Origin: CAIKMD01 sp035605975
GTDB taxonomy: Bacteria > Pseudomonadota > Alphaproteobacteria > ATCC43930 > CGMCC-115725
Direction: 5' to 3'
Assembly (NCBI GenBank): GCA_035605975.1
Contig: DATNGG010000048.1
Coordinates: 1-47,821 of the forward strand
DNA length: 47,821 bases
Shown: piece by piece, positions 1-7,245 of the stretch
Layout: every line of letters begins with the position of its first letter
How positions within the stretch are numbered: position 1 is the stretch's first letter
The notes under the pieces: generated by a model
The model's database searches: none
What the model saw: only the letters and a program-made list of their open reading frames with translations
Told to the model about the DNA's origin: nothing
Position numbers and translations under genes: made by a program

Positions 1-1122
1 GCCCAGATCGACCTCTATGCCGACGAGGGCGACGAGTACAATTTTCTCTTCGTCGCCAAGGGCGGCGGGTCCGCCAACAAGACCTTTCTCTACCAGCAGA
101 CCAAGGCGGTGCTGAACCCGAAGGCGCTCGCCAAATTCGTCGACGAGAAGATGAAGACGCTCGGCACCTCGGCCTGCCCGCCCTACCACCTCGCCCTGGT
201 CATCGGCGGCACCTCGGCCGAGATGAACCTGAAGACGGTCAAGCTCGCGAGCACGCACTACCTCGACAATCTGCCGACCAAGGGCAACAAATACGGCCAG
301 GCCTTCCGCGACATCGGCTTCGAGGCGGAGGTGCTGGCGCTGAGCCGCGCCAACGGCATCGGCGCGCAGTTCGGCGGCAAGTATTTCTGCCACGACGTCC
401 GCGTCATCCGCCTGCCGCGCCACGGCGCCTCGGTGCCGATCGGCATCGGCGTCTCGTGCTCGGCCGACCGCCAGATCCGCGGCAAGATCACCGCGGAGGG
501 CGTCTTCCTCGAGGAGCTCGAGAGCAACCCGGCGCGCTTCCTGCCCGACATCGACGAGGCCACGCTCGGCGGCGCCGTCGTGCGCATCGATCTCACGCGG
601 CCGATGGCGGAGATCCGCCGCACCCTCTCGCAATACCCCGTCAAGACGCGGCTGGCGCTGAGCGGGCCGCTCATCGTCGCGCGCGACATCGCCCATGCCA
701 AATTGAAGGAGCGGCTCGACCGCGGCGAAGGCCTGCCGCAATACGTCAGGGACCATCCCATCTACTACGCCGGCCCGGCCAAGACGCCGGCGGGCTACGC
801 CTCCGGCTCGTTCGGCCCGACCACCGCCGGGCGGATGGATTCCTATGTCGACCAGTTCATGGCGGCGGGCGGCAGCTTCATCACCCTCGCCAAGGGCAAT
901 CGCAGCGCCGAGGTGCGCGAAGCTTGCAAGAAGCATGGCGGCTTCTATCTCGGCTCGATCGGCGGCCCGGCCGCGCGCCTCGCCCAGGACTGCATCAAGA
1001 AGGTCGAGGTGATCGAATATCCCGAGCTCGGGATGGAAGCCATCTGGCGGATCGAAGTGGTCGATTTCCCGGCCTTCATCGTCATCGACGACAAAGGCAA
1101 CGACTTCTTCGCCAAGCTCTGA
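1..1122 (+). CDS. Class I fumarate hydratase, 5'-truncated
   Basis: This is the C-terminal three quarters or so of an iron-sulfur (class I, FumA/FumB-type) fumarase, which interconverts fumarate and malate in the TCA cycle. The reading frame is open from base 1 with family-like sequence (AQIDLYADEGDEYNFLF), so the true start lies left of the window; the GTG at 109 is internal. Family-typical stretches are GTSACPPYHLALVIGGTSAE, with a cysteine likely to bind the 4Fe-4S cluster, then GVSCSADRQIRG, and near the end GGFYLGSIGGPAARLAQD and YPELGMEAIWRIEV. The protein ends normally at DDKGNDFFAKL. A class II fumarase lies 2.2 kb downstream. The TfoX-like gene begins 9 bases after the stop. The family call is firm; substrate specificity within class I hydro-lyases is by resemblance. 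Confidence 0.93.
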   Translation, partial: AQIDLYADEGDEYNFLFVAKGGGSANKTFLYQQTKAVLNPKALAKFVDEKMKTLGTSACPPYHLALVIGGTSAEMNLKTVKLASTHYLDNLPTKGNKYGQAFRDIGFEAEVLALSRANGIGAQFGGKYFCHDVRVIRLPRHGASVPIGIGVSCSADRQIRGKITAEGVFLEELESNPARFLPDIDEATLGGAVVRIDLTRPMAEIRRTLSQYPVKTRLALSGPLIVARDIAHAKLKERLDRGEGLPQYVRDHPIYYAGPAKTPAGYASGSFGPTTAGRMDSYVDQFMAAGGSFITLAKGNRSAEVREACKKHGGFYLGSIGGPAARLAQDCIKKVEVIEYPELGMEAIWRIEVVDFPAFIVIDDKGNDFFAKL

Positions 1123-1131
1123 GCGGCCCGA

Positions 1132-1602
1132 TTGCGCGGCCGCCTCTCGCCGATCGCCAAGCCGCGCCGCGCTGCCGAAGCGAATGAAGAGCCCGATCAA
1201 TTCATCGCCCATATCGCCGACCAGCTGCGGCGCTGGGCGCCGGTTTCGGTGCGCCGCCTCTTCGGCGGCCAGGGCATCTATCGCGGCGGGCGGATGTTCG
1301 CCTTCATCCGCCGCGACACGCTTTATCTCCGCACGGACGACATCAACCGGCCCGATTTCGAAGCCGCAGGTATGGGCCCGCTGCGCGTCGGCAAAGCGGA
1401 CAATGCCCGCATCGCGCTTTCCTATCACGAGGCGCCGGCCGAAATCCTCGACGAGCCCGAGCGCCTCGCGCAATGGGCCGAGCGCGCTTACGCTGCCGCC
1501 TTGCGCCGCGATGCCGCGAAGGTCAAGCGCGCCGAGACCGCCGCCCGCCGGAACAGCCGGAATAGAACGCGCCGCCCGCCGTTGAAACGGCGGAAGGACT
1601 GA
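1132..1602 (+). CDS. TfoX N-terminal domain protein
   Basis: A 156-residue protein with a TfoX/Sxy N-terminal domain at about residues 20-115. The core RRLFGGQGIYRGGRMFAFI and the later YLRTDD segment are typical. In gamma-proteobacteria Sxy/TfoX controls competence genes, but stand-alone alphaproteobacterial copies have no established role, so I assign none. The frame is shared with the upstream fumarase, whose stop is at 1120-1122. The first usable start is TTG at 1132, and no ATG or GTG occurs before the domain, so the TTG start is preferred but unproven. The C-terminal 35 residues are strongly basic (ending RRPPLKRRKD) and may bind nucleic acid. The stop lies 3 bases before the sigma factor start, so the two are probably co-transcribed. 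Confidence 0.8.
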   Translation: MRGRLSPIAKPRRAAEANEEPDQFIAHIADQLRRWAPVSVRRLFGGQGIYRGGRMFAFIRRDTLYLRTDDINRPDFEAAGMGPLRVGKADNARIALSYHEAPAEILDEPERLAQWAERAYAAALRRDAAKVKRAETAARRNSRNRTRRPPLKRRKD

Positions 1603-1605
1603 AGC

Positions 1606-2145
1606 GTGGCGGACCCCGTCGATCTCACGGCGCTCTCTCGCGGCGACAAGGCCGCGTGGGACCATTTCGTGCGCCGCTACGCCGGGCTCATCTTGTCGGC
1701 GGTGCGCGGCGCGGCGCGCGCCGGCACGGAGCTCGACGACCTCGTGCAGGAAGTGTTCGCCCGGCTGTGCAAGGACAATTTCCGCCTGCTCAAGACCTAT
1801 GATCCGGCGCGCGCGGGCCTCTCGACCTGGCTCACCATCGTCGCCCGCAGCACGGCCCGCGACGTGCAGCGCCGGCGCCAGGTCGGGGTAACGCCGATCG
1901 ATTCGGTGCCGGAGGCCGTCCTCGCGGTGACCGACGAACCGCGCGAGAAGATCCGCCTGCCCGAAGGCCTGCTCTCGCCGCGGCAGAAGCTGATTCTCGG
2001 CCTGCTCTACGAGCGCGACATGGAGGTGGCGGAGATCGCCTCGCATCTCGGCATCGACCCGCAGACCGTGCGCAGCACCCATCACAAGGCGATGCTGAAG
2101 CTGCGCAGCCACTTCGCCGTCGCCGAGAAATCGCCGAAAACCTAG
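1606..2145 (+). CDS. ECF-type RNA polymerase sigma factor
   Basis: A 179-residue group IV (ECF) sigma factor that would direct RNA polymerase to a small regulon. Region 2 is visible at about residues 15-90 (LDDLVQEVFARL, then STWLTIVARSTARDVQRRR, the promoter-melting segment). Region 4 is at about 122-170: LSPRQKLILGLLYERDMEVA, then a helix-turn-helix IASHLGIDPQTVRSTHHKAM. There is no region 1.1 or region 3. The start is GTG at 1606, just after the TfoX stop. An anti-sigma-like membrane protein and a periplasmic sensor follow, the usual arrangement for a signal-released ECF factor. The signal is unknown. In this family autoregulation is common, but I could not identify a convincing target promoter. 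Confidence 0.9.
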   Translation: MADPVDLTALSRGDKAAWDHFVRRYAGLILSAVRGAARAGTELDDLVQEVFARLCKDNFRLLKTYDPARAGLSTWLTIVARSTARDVQRRRQVGVTPIDSVPEAVLAVTDEPREKIRLPEGLLSPRQKLILGLLYERDMEVAEIASHLGIDPQTVRSTHHKAMLKLRSHFAVAEKSPKT

Positions 2146-2217
2146 GCCACTCAGGAGCTTGAAGATGGGGGGATGGAACCCGTTATGGTTGCCTAAAATG
2201 TCACGAGGAGACCGGTG

Positions 2218-2727
2218 ATGGCGAATTTGGGGGCCGGGGACGAGGATCGGGAGCTATGGCGGCGCTGGCGGGCGCTGGGTGAAGTCGCGCCTGCGCCCGA
2301 CGCAATGGAGCTTGCCGCCTATGCGGAGCAGCGCCTCGGCGAGAGCGAGGCCGCGAGCGTCGAAGACTGGCTCGCGACCAATCCCACGGCCTGGAGCGAA
2401 CTGGCAGCGGCGCGCGGTGCTGCGGAGCGCGAGGGCGCGCCCGTTGATGCGGCGCTGATCGCCAGAGCCTGCGCCCTCGTGACCGGTACTGCGGGCTTGC
2501 CACGCGACGGCACGGTCGTCCCCTTGCGCCGACCGACGCCGGCCTGGCGCAGCGCCCTTGCCTGGAGCAGCGTCGCCGCCAGCCTCATCGCGACGAGCCT
2601 CGTCGGCTTCAGCATGGGCAGCGATGCGTATCGCAGCCTCTCCGGCCCCCAGGTCGCTGCCGCCAGCGACCCGCTCGAAGCGTCCCCTGCGCTCGATACC
2701 TATTTCGGCGACGATTCCGGCACATGA
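2218..2727 (+). CDS. Putative single-pass anti-sigma factor
   Basis: A protein of about 169 residues with a cytoplasmic N-terminal half, one predicted membrane helix at about residues 110-133 (WRSALAWSSVAASLIATSLV) and a short periplasmic tail. The segment MELAAYAEQRLGESEAASVE, followed by DWLATNP, looks like the helical sigma-binding part of anti-sigma factors, but there is no HxxxCxxC zinc motif, so it would be of the non-zinc type. GAGGAG stands just upstream of tandem GTG (2215) and ATG (2218) codons; I prefer the ATG. Its stop overlaps the next start in an ATGA (2724-2727), so the sensor downstream is translationally coupled. Position between an ECF sigma gene and an LTxxQ protein is the main support for the role; sequence alone would be weak. 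Confidence 0.68.
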   Translation: MANLGAGDEDRELWRRWRALGEVAPAPDAMELAAYAEQRLGESEAASVEDWLATNPTAWSELAAARGAAEREGAPVDAALIARACALVTGTAGLPRDGTVVPLRRPTPAWRSALAWSSVAASLIATSLVGFSMGSDAYRSLSGPQVAAASDPLEASPALDTYFGDDSGT

Positions 2728-3224
2728 CCAGCATGGCGGAAATCGGTCGGCGCAGCGGGTGGCGCGGGCGTCTGGTGTGGCTTGCCCTTGCGCTTTCGCT
2801 CACCCTCAACGTCTTCTTCGTCGGCGGCCTCATCTGGGTCAAGACCGTCCATCCGCCGCAAGCGCCGCTTGAACGAATGCGCCATCTCGGCGAGAGCCTC
2901 AATCTCAACCCTGACCAGCACCAAGCCTTCGAGCAATTCGTGCGCTCGGTCCGTCAGCACGCAAGGGCGACGCGCGAGGCGAACCGGCCCTTGGTGAAGC
3001 AAATTTGGGCCGAGCTTGCAAAGCCGGCACCTGACGACGCTCAGGTGGCAAAGCTCGGCGAAGAGGTCAACGTCAATCGCGTCCGATTCCAGCACGAGAT
3101 CTCGGCTTCGATGCTGAGCTTTGTGAAGACGCTCTCGCCCGAGCAGCGCGCGCACTTGGCACAAATCGCCAGCACCGCCCGCGACGAGCCGACGCGCCGT
3201 CTGTTTCAGATCGTCGCGCCCTAG
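2724..3224 (+). CDS. Membrane-anchored periplasmic sensor (CnrX/CpxP-like)
   Basis: A 166-residue protein with an uncleaved N-terminal membrane helix (about 17-39, LVWLALALSLTLNVFFVGGL) followed by an all-helical periplasmic domain. Two LTxxQ-like motifs, LNPDQ (61-65) and LSPEQ (137-141), place it with the CpxP/Spy/CnrX group, often annotated as periplasmic heavy-metal sensor. Histidines 54, 66, 79 and 124 and Met130 could bind metal, but the spacing does not clearly match the CnrX site, so metal sensing is unproven and envelope-stress sensing is equally possible. Start overlaps the anti-sigma stop by ATGA. By analogy with CnrYXH it should hold or release the anti-sigma factor in response to a periplasmic signal. 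Confidence 0.72.
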   Translation: MTSMAEIGRRSGWRGRLVWLALALSLTLNVFFVGGLIWVKTVHPPQAPLERMRHLGESLNLNPDQHQAFEQFVRSVRQHARATREANRPLVKQIWAELAKPAPDDAQVAKLGEEVNVNRVRFQHEISASMLSFVKTLSPEQRAHLAQIASTARDEPTRRLFQIVAP

Positions 3225-3308
3225 GCCCGCGTCACATCGCCATCGCCCTTGCGCCTGGGCTGACGCCGCCCCATCGCCTATCTTGAGGGAAACGCGAGGA
3301 GGTGGGCC

Positions 3309-4709
3309 ATGTCCGAAACTGCTCAAACCCGGACCGAACGCGACAGCATGGGCGCGATCGAGGTGCCCGCCGAGCGCTATTGGGGCGCGCAGACGCAGCG
3401 TTCGCTCGAGAATTTCCGCATCGGCGGCGAGCGCCTGCCCGAGGCGCTGATCCGCGCTCTCGCGATTCAGAAAAAAGCCGCATGCCTCGCCAATCTGTCT
3501 CTGGGCGCGCTCGACGAAAAGCTCGGCCGCGCGATCATCGCCGCCGCCGATGAGGTGATCGCCGGAAAGCATCCGGACGAGTTTCCGCTCGTCGTCTGGC
3601 AGACCGGCTCGGGTACGCAAAGCAACATGAACATGAACGAGGTGCTCGCCAATCGCGCCAACGAGATCCTCGGCGGCGCGCGCGGCGCCAAAAGCCCGGT
3701 TCACCCCAACGATCACGTCAATCTCGGCCAGTCCTCGAACGACAGCTTTCCGACCGCGATGCATATCGCCGCGGCGCTCGAACTCCGCGAGAGCCTGTTG
3801 CCGGCGCTCCAGCGCCTCCACCGCGCGCTCGCCGACAAGGCGCTTGAATTCGCCGCGATCGTCAAGATCGGCCGCACCCATTTGCAGGACGCAACGCCCC
3901 TGACCCTCGGCGCGGAGTTCAGCGCCTATGCCCGCCAGATCGAGCTCGGCGTCGCGCGGATCGAGGCGACGCTGCCACGGCTTCACGATCTCGCGCAAGG
4001 CGGCACGGCGGTCGGCACCGGCCTCAATGCCAAGAAAGGCTTCGCCGAGCGCTTTGCTGCTGCGGCGCGCGAGCTCACCGGCATCGATTTCGCCTCGGCG
4101 CCCAACAAATACGAGGCGCTCGCGGCGCATGACGCGCTGGTCGAGCTCTCGGGCGCGCTCAATGTGCTGGCGGCGTCGCTGATGAAGATCGCCAACGACA
4201 TTCGCCTCTTGGGATCGGGGCCGCGCTGCGGTCTCGGCGAGCTGCATCTGCCCGAGAACGAGCCCGGCTCTTCGATCATGCCGGGCAAGGTCAACCCGAC
4301 CCAGGCCGAGGCGGTGACCATGGTGGCCGCGCAAGTGATGGGCAACAACGTCACCATCACCATCGCCGGCAGCCAGGGCAATTTCGAGCTCAACGTCTTC
4401 AAGCCGGTGATTGCCTTCAATCTGCTGCAATCGATCCGGCTGCTTGCAGGCGCGGCGTCGAGCTTCGCCGCCAATTGCGTCGAAGGAATCGAACCCGACC
4501 GCGCGCGCATCGACGAGCTGCTCAACCGGTCGCTGATGCTGGTCACGGCGTTGGCGCCGCATATTGGCTATGACAAGGCGGCCGAGGTCGCGAAGCACGC
4601 GCTGGCCGAGGGGCAGACGCTGAAGGAAGCCGCGGCGGCGCTGGGCTATGTCGATCCTGCGGATTTCGACCGCTGGGTCGATCCGAAAGCCATGCTGGGG
4701 CCAAGCTAA
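3309..4709 (+). CDS. fumC: Class II fumarate hydratase FumC
   Basis: A 466-residue, full-length, cluster-free fumarase that hydrates fumarate to L-malate as a homotetramer in the cytoplasm. The N-terminal substrate segment ERDSMGAIEVPAERYWGAQT, the TGSGTQSNMNMNEVLANRA block, GRTHLQDATPLTLGAEFSAY and the family signature GSSIMPGKVNPTQAEA are all intact. ATG at 3309 follows a GAGGAGG ribosome site. Two small genes for an RHH protein and a DUF4169 protein follow within 15 bases, apparently in one transcription unit. Having this enzyme beside an oxygen-sensitive class I fumarase suggests a division of labour by oxygen or iron status, as known in Escherichia coli; that is inference here. Confidence 0.97.
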   Translation: MSETAQTRTERDSMGAIEVPAERYWGAQTQRSLENFRIGGERLPEALIRALAIQKKAACLANLSLGALDEKLGRAIIAAADEVIAGKHPDEFPLVVWQTGSGTQSNMNMNEVLANRANEILGGARGAKSPVHPNDHVNLGQSSNDSFPTAMHIAAALELRESLLPALQRLHRALADKALEFAAIVKIGRTHLQDATPLTLGAEFSAYARQIELGVARIEATLPRLHDLAQGGTAVGTGLNAKKGFAERFAAAARELTGIDFASAPNKYEALAAHDALVELSGALNVLAASLMKIANDIRLLGSGPRCGLGELHLPENEPGSSIMPGKVNPTQAEAVTMVAAQVMGNNVTITIAGSQGNFELNVFKPVIAFNLLQSIRLLAGAASSFAANCVEGIEPDRARIDELLNRSLMLVTALAPHIGYDKAAEVAKHALAEGQTLKEAAAALGYVDPADFDRWVDPKAMLGPS

Positions 4710-4713
4710 GGCG

Positions 4714-4953
4714 ATGCCGTCCAGCTTGCGCAAGCGCTCCGTCCGGATCGCCGGCCACGCCACCAGCTTCTCGCTCGAGGAGGAATTCTGGCGCGACCTG
4801 CGCGCTCTCGCCCGCCGGCGCGGCATTTCGGTCAATGCGCTCGTCGCCACGGTTGACGCCGCAAGGCAGGGGAACTTATCAAGCGCCTTGCGCTTGTTCG
4901 TGCTGGAATGCTATCGCCAGGGCGAGTTGCCGCAGGCCGAACGTGTGCGATGA
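4714..4953 (+). CDS. Ribbon-helix-helix domain protein
   Basis: A 79-residue protein matching the alphaproteobacterial RHH_4-type ribbon-helix-helix family. The basic start SSLRKRSVRIAGHATSFSLE supplies the beta-strand, and EEEFWRDLRALARRRGISVN plus a second helix (SSALRLFVLECYRQG) supply the dimer fold. Such proteins usually bind DNA, but no target is known for this one. ATG at 4714 begins 4 bases after the fumC stop. A DUF4169 gene follows 11 bases later, a pairing I recall from other alphaproteobacteria, often near fumC. The function of the pair is undescribed as far as I know. Confidence 0.85.
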   Translation: MPSSLRKRSVRIAGHATSFSLEEEFWRDLRALARRRGISVNALVATVDAARQGNLSSALRLFVLECYRQGELPQAERVR

Positions 4954-4964
4954 GGGGATGATCC

Positions 4965-5138
4965 ATGGCCGAGATCGTCAATCTGAACCGGTTCCGCAAG
5001 GCGCGCGAGCGCGACGGCAAGGCAAAGCTCGCCGAGACCAACCGCGCGCGCTTCGGCCGCAGCAAGGACGATAAGGCGAAGAGCCGCAGCGAGACCGAGC
5101 GCGCCGAGAAATCGCTCGACGACAAGAAGCTCGATTGA
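4965..5138 (+). CDS. DUF4169 family small basic protein
   Basis: A 57-residue, highly charged protein beginning MAEIVNLNRFRKARERDGKA and continuing with the NRARFGRSK motif typical of DUF4169. It has no membrane segment and is probably largely helical or disordered. The ATG at 4965 lies 11 bases after the RHH stop. The short length means gene callers with a length cut-off would miss it. No function is established for the family. The last codons overlap a 10-base direct repeat (GAAGCTCGAT at 5126-5135 and 5137-5146) that runs into the end of the convergent macro-domain gene. Confidence 0.85.
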   Translation: MAEIVNLNRFRKARERDGKAKLAETNRARFGRSKDDKAKSRSETERAEKSLDDKKLD

Positions 5139-5145
5139 AGCTCGA

Positions 5146-5667
5146 TCAGGCGCTCGGGATTTCCCCGAGCGCGCGGCGATAGAGCGCCAAGGTCTCGGCA
5201 TCGAAACAGGCGAAGAGGATTTTCGCAAAGCCCGGCTGGCTCGCGATGACCTGGCGCGTCTCGGCGACTGCGATCCGCGCCGCGCGCGGCCGCGGGAATC
5301 CGTAAACGCCGGTGGAGATCGCGGGAAAGGCGATCGATTCGATCCTTTGTTCGACGGCAAGGGCGAGGCTGTTCCGATAGCAGCGCGCGAGGATGTCGTC
5401 CTCGCCTTCGCCGCCGCCGCGCCACACCGGGCCGACGGTGTGGATCACATATTTCGCCGGAAGGCGATGGCCGCGCGTCAGCCGCGCTTCGCCGGCGGGA
5501 CAGCCGCCCAGCGCGCGGCATTCCTGCAGCAGCCCAGGCCCCGCGGCGCGATGGATCGCGCCGTCGACCCCGCCGCCACCCAGGAGACTCGAATTCGCCG
5601 CATTGACGATCGCGTCGAGCGCGAGCGTCGTGATGTCCGTCTGGAGCGCGTCGATGGCCGCGGCCAT
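5146..5667 (-). CDS. Macro domain protein, ADP-ribose hydrolase-like
   Basis: A 173-residue single macro domain similar to YmdB and other O-acetyl-ADP-ribose deacetylases, which remove ADP-ribose or acetyl groups from ADP-ribosylated substrates. The substrate loop is clear: DAIVNAANSSLLGGGGVDGA followed by IHRAAGPGLLQEC, with the Asn and Asp that position the distal ribose. The second loop ISTGVYGFPRPRAARIA binds the phosphates. The start is ATG at 5667, 7 bases after the stop of the upstream gapR gene on the same strand, so the two are probably co-transcribed. The 3' end converges on the DUF4169 gene with 7 bases between stop codons. The physiological substrate is unknown. Confidence 0.92.
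   Translation of the reverse strand: MAAAIDALQTDITTLALDAIVNAANSSLLGGGGVDGAIHRAAGPGLLQECRALGGCPAGEARLTRGHRLPAKYVIHTVGPVWRGGGEGEDDILARCYRNSLALAVEQRIESIAFPAISTGVYGFPRPRAARIAVAETRQVIASQPGFAKILFACFDAETLALYRRALGEIPSA
5150..5172. other. Inverted repeat at convergent gene ends
   Basis: A perfect 9-base-pair stem (GCGCTCGGG / CCCGAGCGC) with a 5-base loop lies just inside the 3' end of the macro-domain gene, between two convergent units. It could act as a bidirectional terminator hairpin, but neither strand shows a U-tract after the stem, so a function is uncertain. Confidence 0.35.
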
Positions 5668-5674
5668 CGCGCCT

Positions 5675-5938
5675 TTATTCCGCGGCTTCGCGCCCGCGCA
5701 TGCCGAGCGCGCGCATATAGGTTTCGAGCAGCGCCTCCTGCTCGTCGAGATCGGCCTTGTCCATTTTCCGGATCTTCACGATCTGCCGCATGATCTTGAC
5801 CTCGAAGCCGTTCGCCTTGGCCTCCGCATAGACGTCGCGAATATCGTCGGCGAGCGCCTTCTTTTCTTCCTCGAGGCGCTCGACCCGCTCGATGAACGAT
5901 TTCAAGCGCTCTCCGGCGACCCCGCCCGTCTTCGCCAT
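5675..5938 (-). CDS. gapR: GapR family nucleoid-associated protein (DUF2312)
   Basis: An 87-residue protein of the DUF2312/GapR family. In Caulobacter GapR clamps overtwisted DNA ahead of replication and transcription and stimulates type II topoisomerases. The long coiled-coil helix is visible at about residues 9-45 (RLKSFIERVERLEEEKKALA), followed by the conserved DVYAEAKANGFEVKIMRQIV and the basic IRKMDK segment that lines the DNA. The length is normal for the family. The start is ATG at 5938. It is first in a short minus-strand unit with the macro-domain gene. Near-universal presence in alphaproteobacteria makes it a good taxonomic marker. Confidence 0.95.
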   Translation of the reverse strand: MAKTGGVAGERLKSFIERVERLEEEKKALADDIRDVYAEAKANGFEVKIMRQIVKIRKMDKADLDEQEALLETYMRALGMRGREAAE

Positions 5939-6041
5939 GAAACCCTCCGGCTGTACGATGGACGCCGACCCTATCGGAGAGCCAATCGGCGATCAATGCC
6001 TCGCGGCGCAAACCCTGTGGATGAATGCGCGCGCGAGCGCG

Positions 6042-6338
6042 TCAGTGCTTGTGCGCCCCGCCGGCGACGGGTTTGGTCGGCTCCGTCTGGTATTTCGCCT
6101 TCCACTCCTCATAGGGCATGCCATAGACGATCTCGCGCGCCGCCGGATCGGGCAATGTCATGCCGCGCTCCGCGGCCGCCTCGCGATACCAGCGCGACAG
6201 GCAATTGCGGCAGAAGCCCGCGAGATTCATCAGATCGAGATTCTGCACATCCGTGCGCTCGCGCAAATGCTGCACCAGGCGGCGAAATGCGGCAGCCTCG
6301 AGTTCGGTGCGGGTCTTGTCGTCGAGCTTTTGGTCCAT
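6042..6338 (-). CDS. DUF1244 domain protein
   Basis: A 98-residue DUF1244 protein. The family core is visible as AAAFRRLVQHLRERTDVQNL, DLMNLAGFCRNCLSRWYREA and DPAAREIVYGMPYEEWKAKY; the CRNC pair could bind a metal, though no activity is established. The C-terminus ends in a short His-containing tail (GGAHKH). I use the ATG at 6338, which has an upstream GGGAG-like sequence. An N-formylglutamate amidohydrolase gene lies 29 bases upstream on the same strand and gapR is just downstream, a grouping I recall from other alphaproteobacterial genomes. Confidence 0.9.
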   Translation of the reverse strand: MDQKLDDKTRTELEAAAFRRLVQHLRERTDVQNLDLMNLAGFCRNCLSRWYREAAAERGMTLPDPAAREIVYGMPYEEWKAKYQTEPTKPVAGGAHKH

Positions 6339-6367
6339 CGCTGGTCTCCCTATTCCCGTGGATGGTT

Positions 6368-7174
6368 CTAAGAATGGGGTGCGCGGGGCGCAATTGCCAC
6401 GGTAAGCCCCTCTTGCGCCAGGATCGGCCGCAGCAGCCGCGCCAGCCGCTCGGCCCAGCCCCGCGCGCCTGCCTCCTCCGCCACCAAATCCTGGCGCAGC
6501 TCGATCGCGACATGCGGCAGCCCGGCTTCGAGCCCGTGATGGCGCTGCGTGTAGCCCACCGGCTCGCGCGCCGAATAGGGCTCGTTGTCGCCGATGACGA
6601 GCCCCGCTTCGCCGCGCAAAGCCGCGAGCAAGGGCAGCGCGATGCGCCCGTCCCCGTCCCAGAGCACGCCGGCATGCCAGGGCCGCGCGCGGCCGCCCAT
6701 GCTCGGCGTGAAGCTGTGGATCGAGACAAGCGCCGGCGCGGTGCCGGCGCGGCGATGCGCCGCGAGCCGGCCGGAGATCGCCGCGTGGAACGGCTCGAAC
6801 AGCGCGAGGCGGCGCGCGTGTCGCGCCTCTGGCGACAAATCGGTATTGCCGGGGATGGCGACGCCATCGCTCGCCGCCGGGATCGAGCTCGCATCCTCGG
6901 GCGGGCGGTTGCAATCGATGACGAGGCGCGAATAGCCCGCGAGCACGGCCGGCGCATCGAGCAGCGGCGCCAGACGCCGCGTCACCGCCGCGGCGCCGAT
7001 ATCCCAGCCGATGTGGCGGGCGATGACCGCATCCGCGAGGCCGAGCTTGGCGAGCGCGCGCGGGATCGCCCGGCTCGCGTGATCGCAGGTCAAGAGCAGC
7101 GGCGCGGCGCCCGCTTGATTGCAAATTTCGACCGGCGGCGGCTCGCCGGGGTCGAGCAAAAATTGGCTTACCAT
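6368..7174 (-). CDS. N-formylglutamate amidohydrolase family protein, copy 1
   Basis: A 268-residue member of the N-formylglutamate amidohydrolase family (PF05013), zinc-dependent enzymes related to HutG that release formate from N-formyl-glutamate in histidine breakdown. Motifs include LLLTCDHASRAIPRAL (metal-binding His in the CDHAS block), YSRLVIDCNRPP, SIHSFTPSMGG and the GYTQRHHG/HVAIELRQDL end. No histidine-utilisation genes are adjacent, so the true substrate may differ. A second, distinct family member is encoded at 25987-26877. Start ATG at 7174 is divergent from the glycerate kinase gene, with 71 bases between them. Confidence 0.9.
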   Translation of the reverse strand: MVSQFLLDPGEPPPVEICNQAGAAPLLLTCDHASRAIPRALAKLGLADAVIARHIGWDIGAAAVTRRLAPLLDAPAVLAGYSRLVIDCNRPPEDASSIPAASDGVAIPGNTDLSPEARHARRLALFEPFHAAISGRLAAHRRAGTAPALVSIHSFTPSMGGRARPWHAGVLWDGDGRIALPLLAALRGEAGLVIGDNEPYSAREPVGYTQRHHGLEAGLPHVAIELRQDLVAEEAGARGWAERLARLLRPILAQEGLTVAIAPRAPHS

Positions 7175-7245
7175 CGACGGTGCAAGGCTGTGATCGCTCG
7201 CGCTCTCATCCTATCCTGATCCGCGATTGCGGGGGATGAAAGATC

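Noticed and set aside
109..1122. GTG at 109 as the start of the class I fumarase
   Set aside because: Family-like sequence is in frame from base 1, so the gene is cut by the window edge.
2175..2190. GGAACC directly followed by CGTT before the anti-sigma gene, resembling ECF promoter elements
   Set aside because: ECF promoters need about 16-17 bases between the two elements; here they are adjacent, and no CGT-type -10 lies at the right distance.
2700..4850. A 716-codon open frame on the minus strand
   Set aside because: It is antisense to fumC and parts of neighbours. Its product is low-complexity Arg/Ala/Gly-rich with no domain, as expected for shadow frames in GC-rich DNA.
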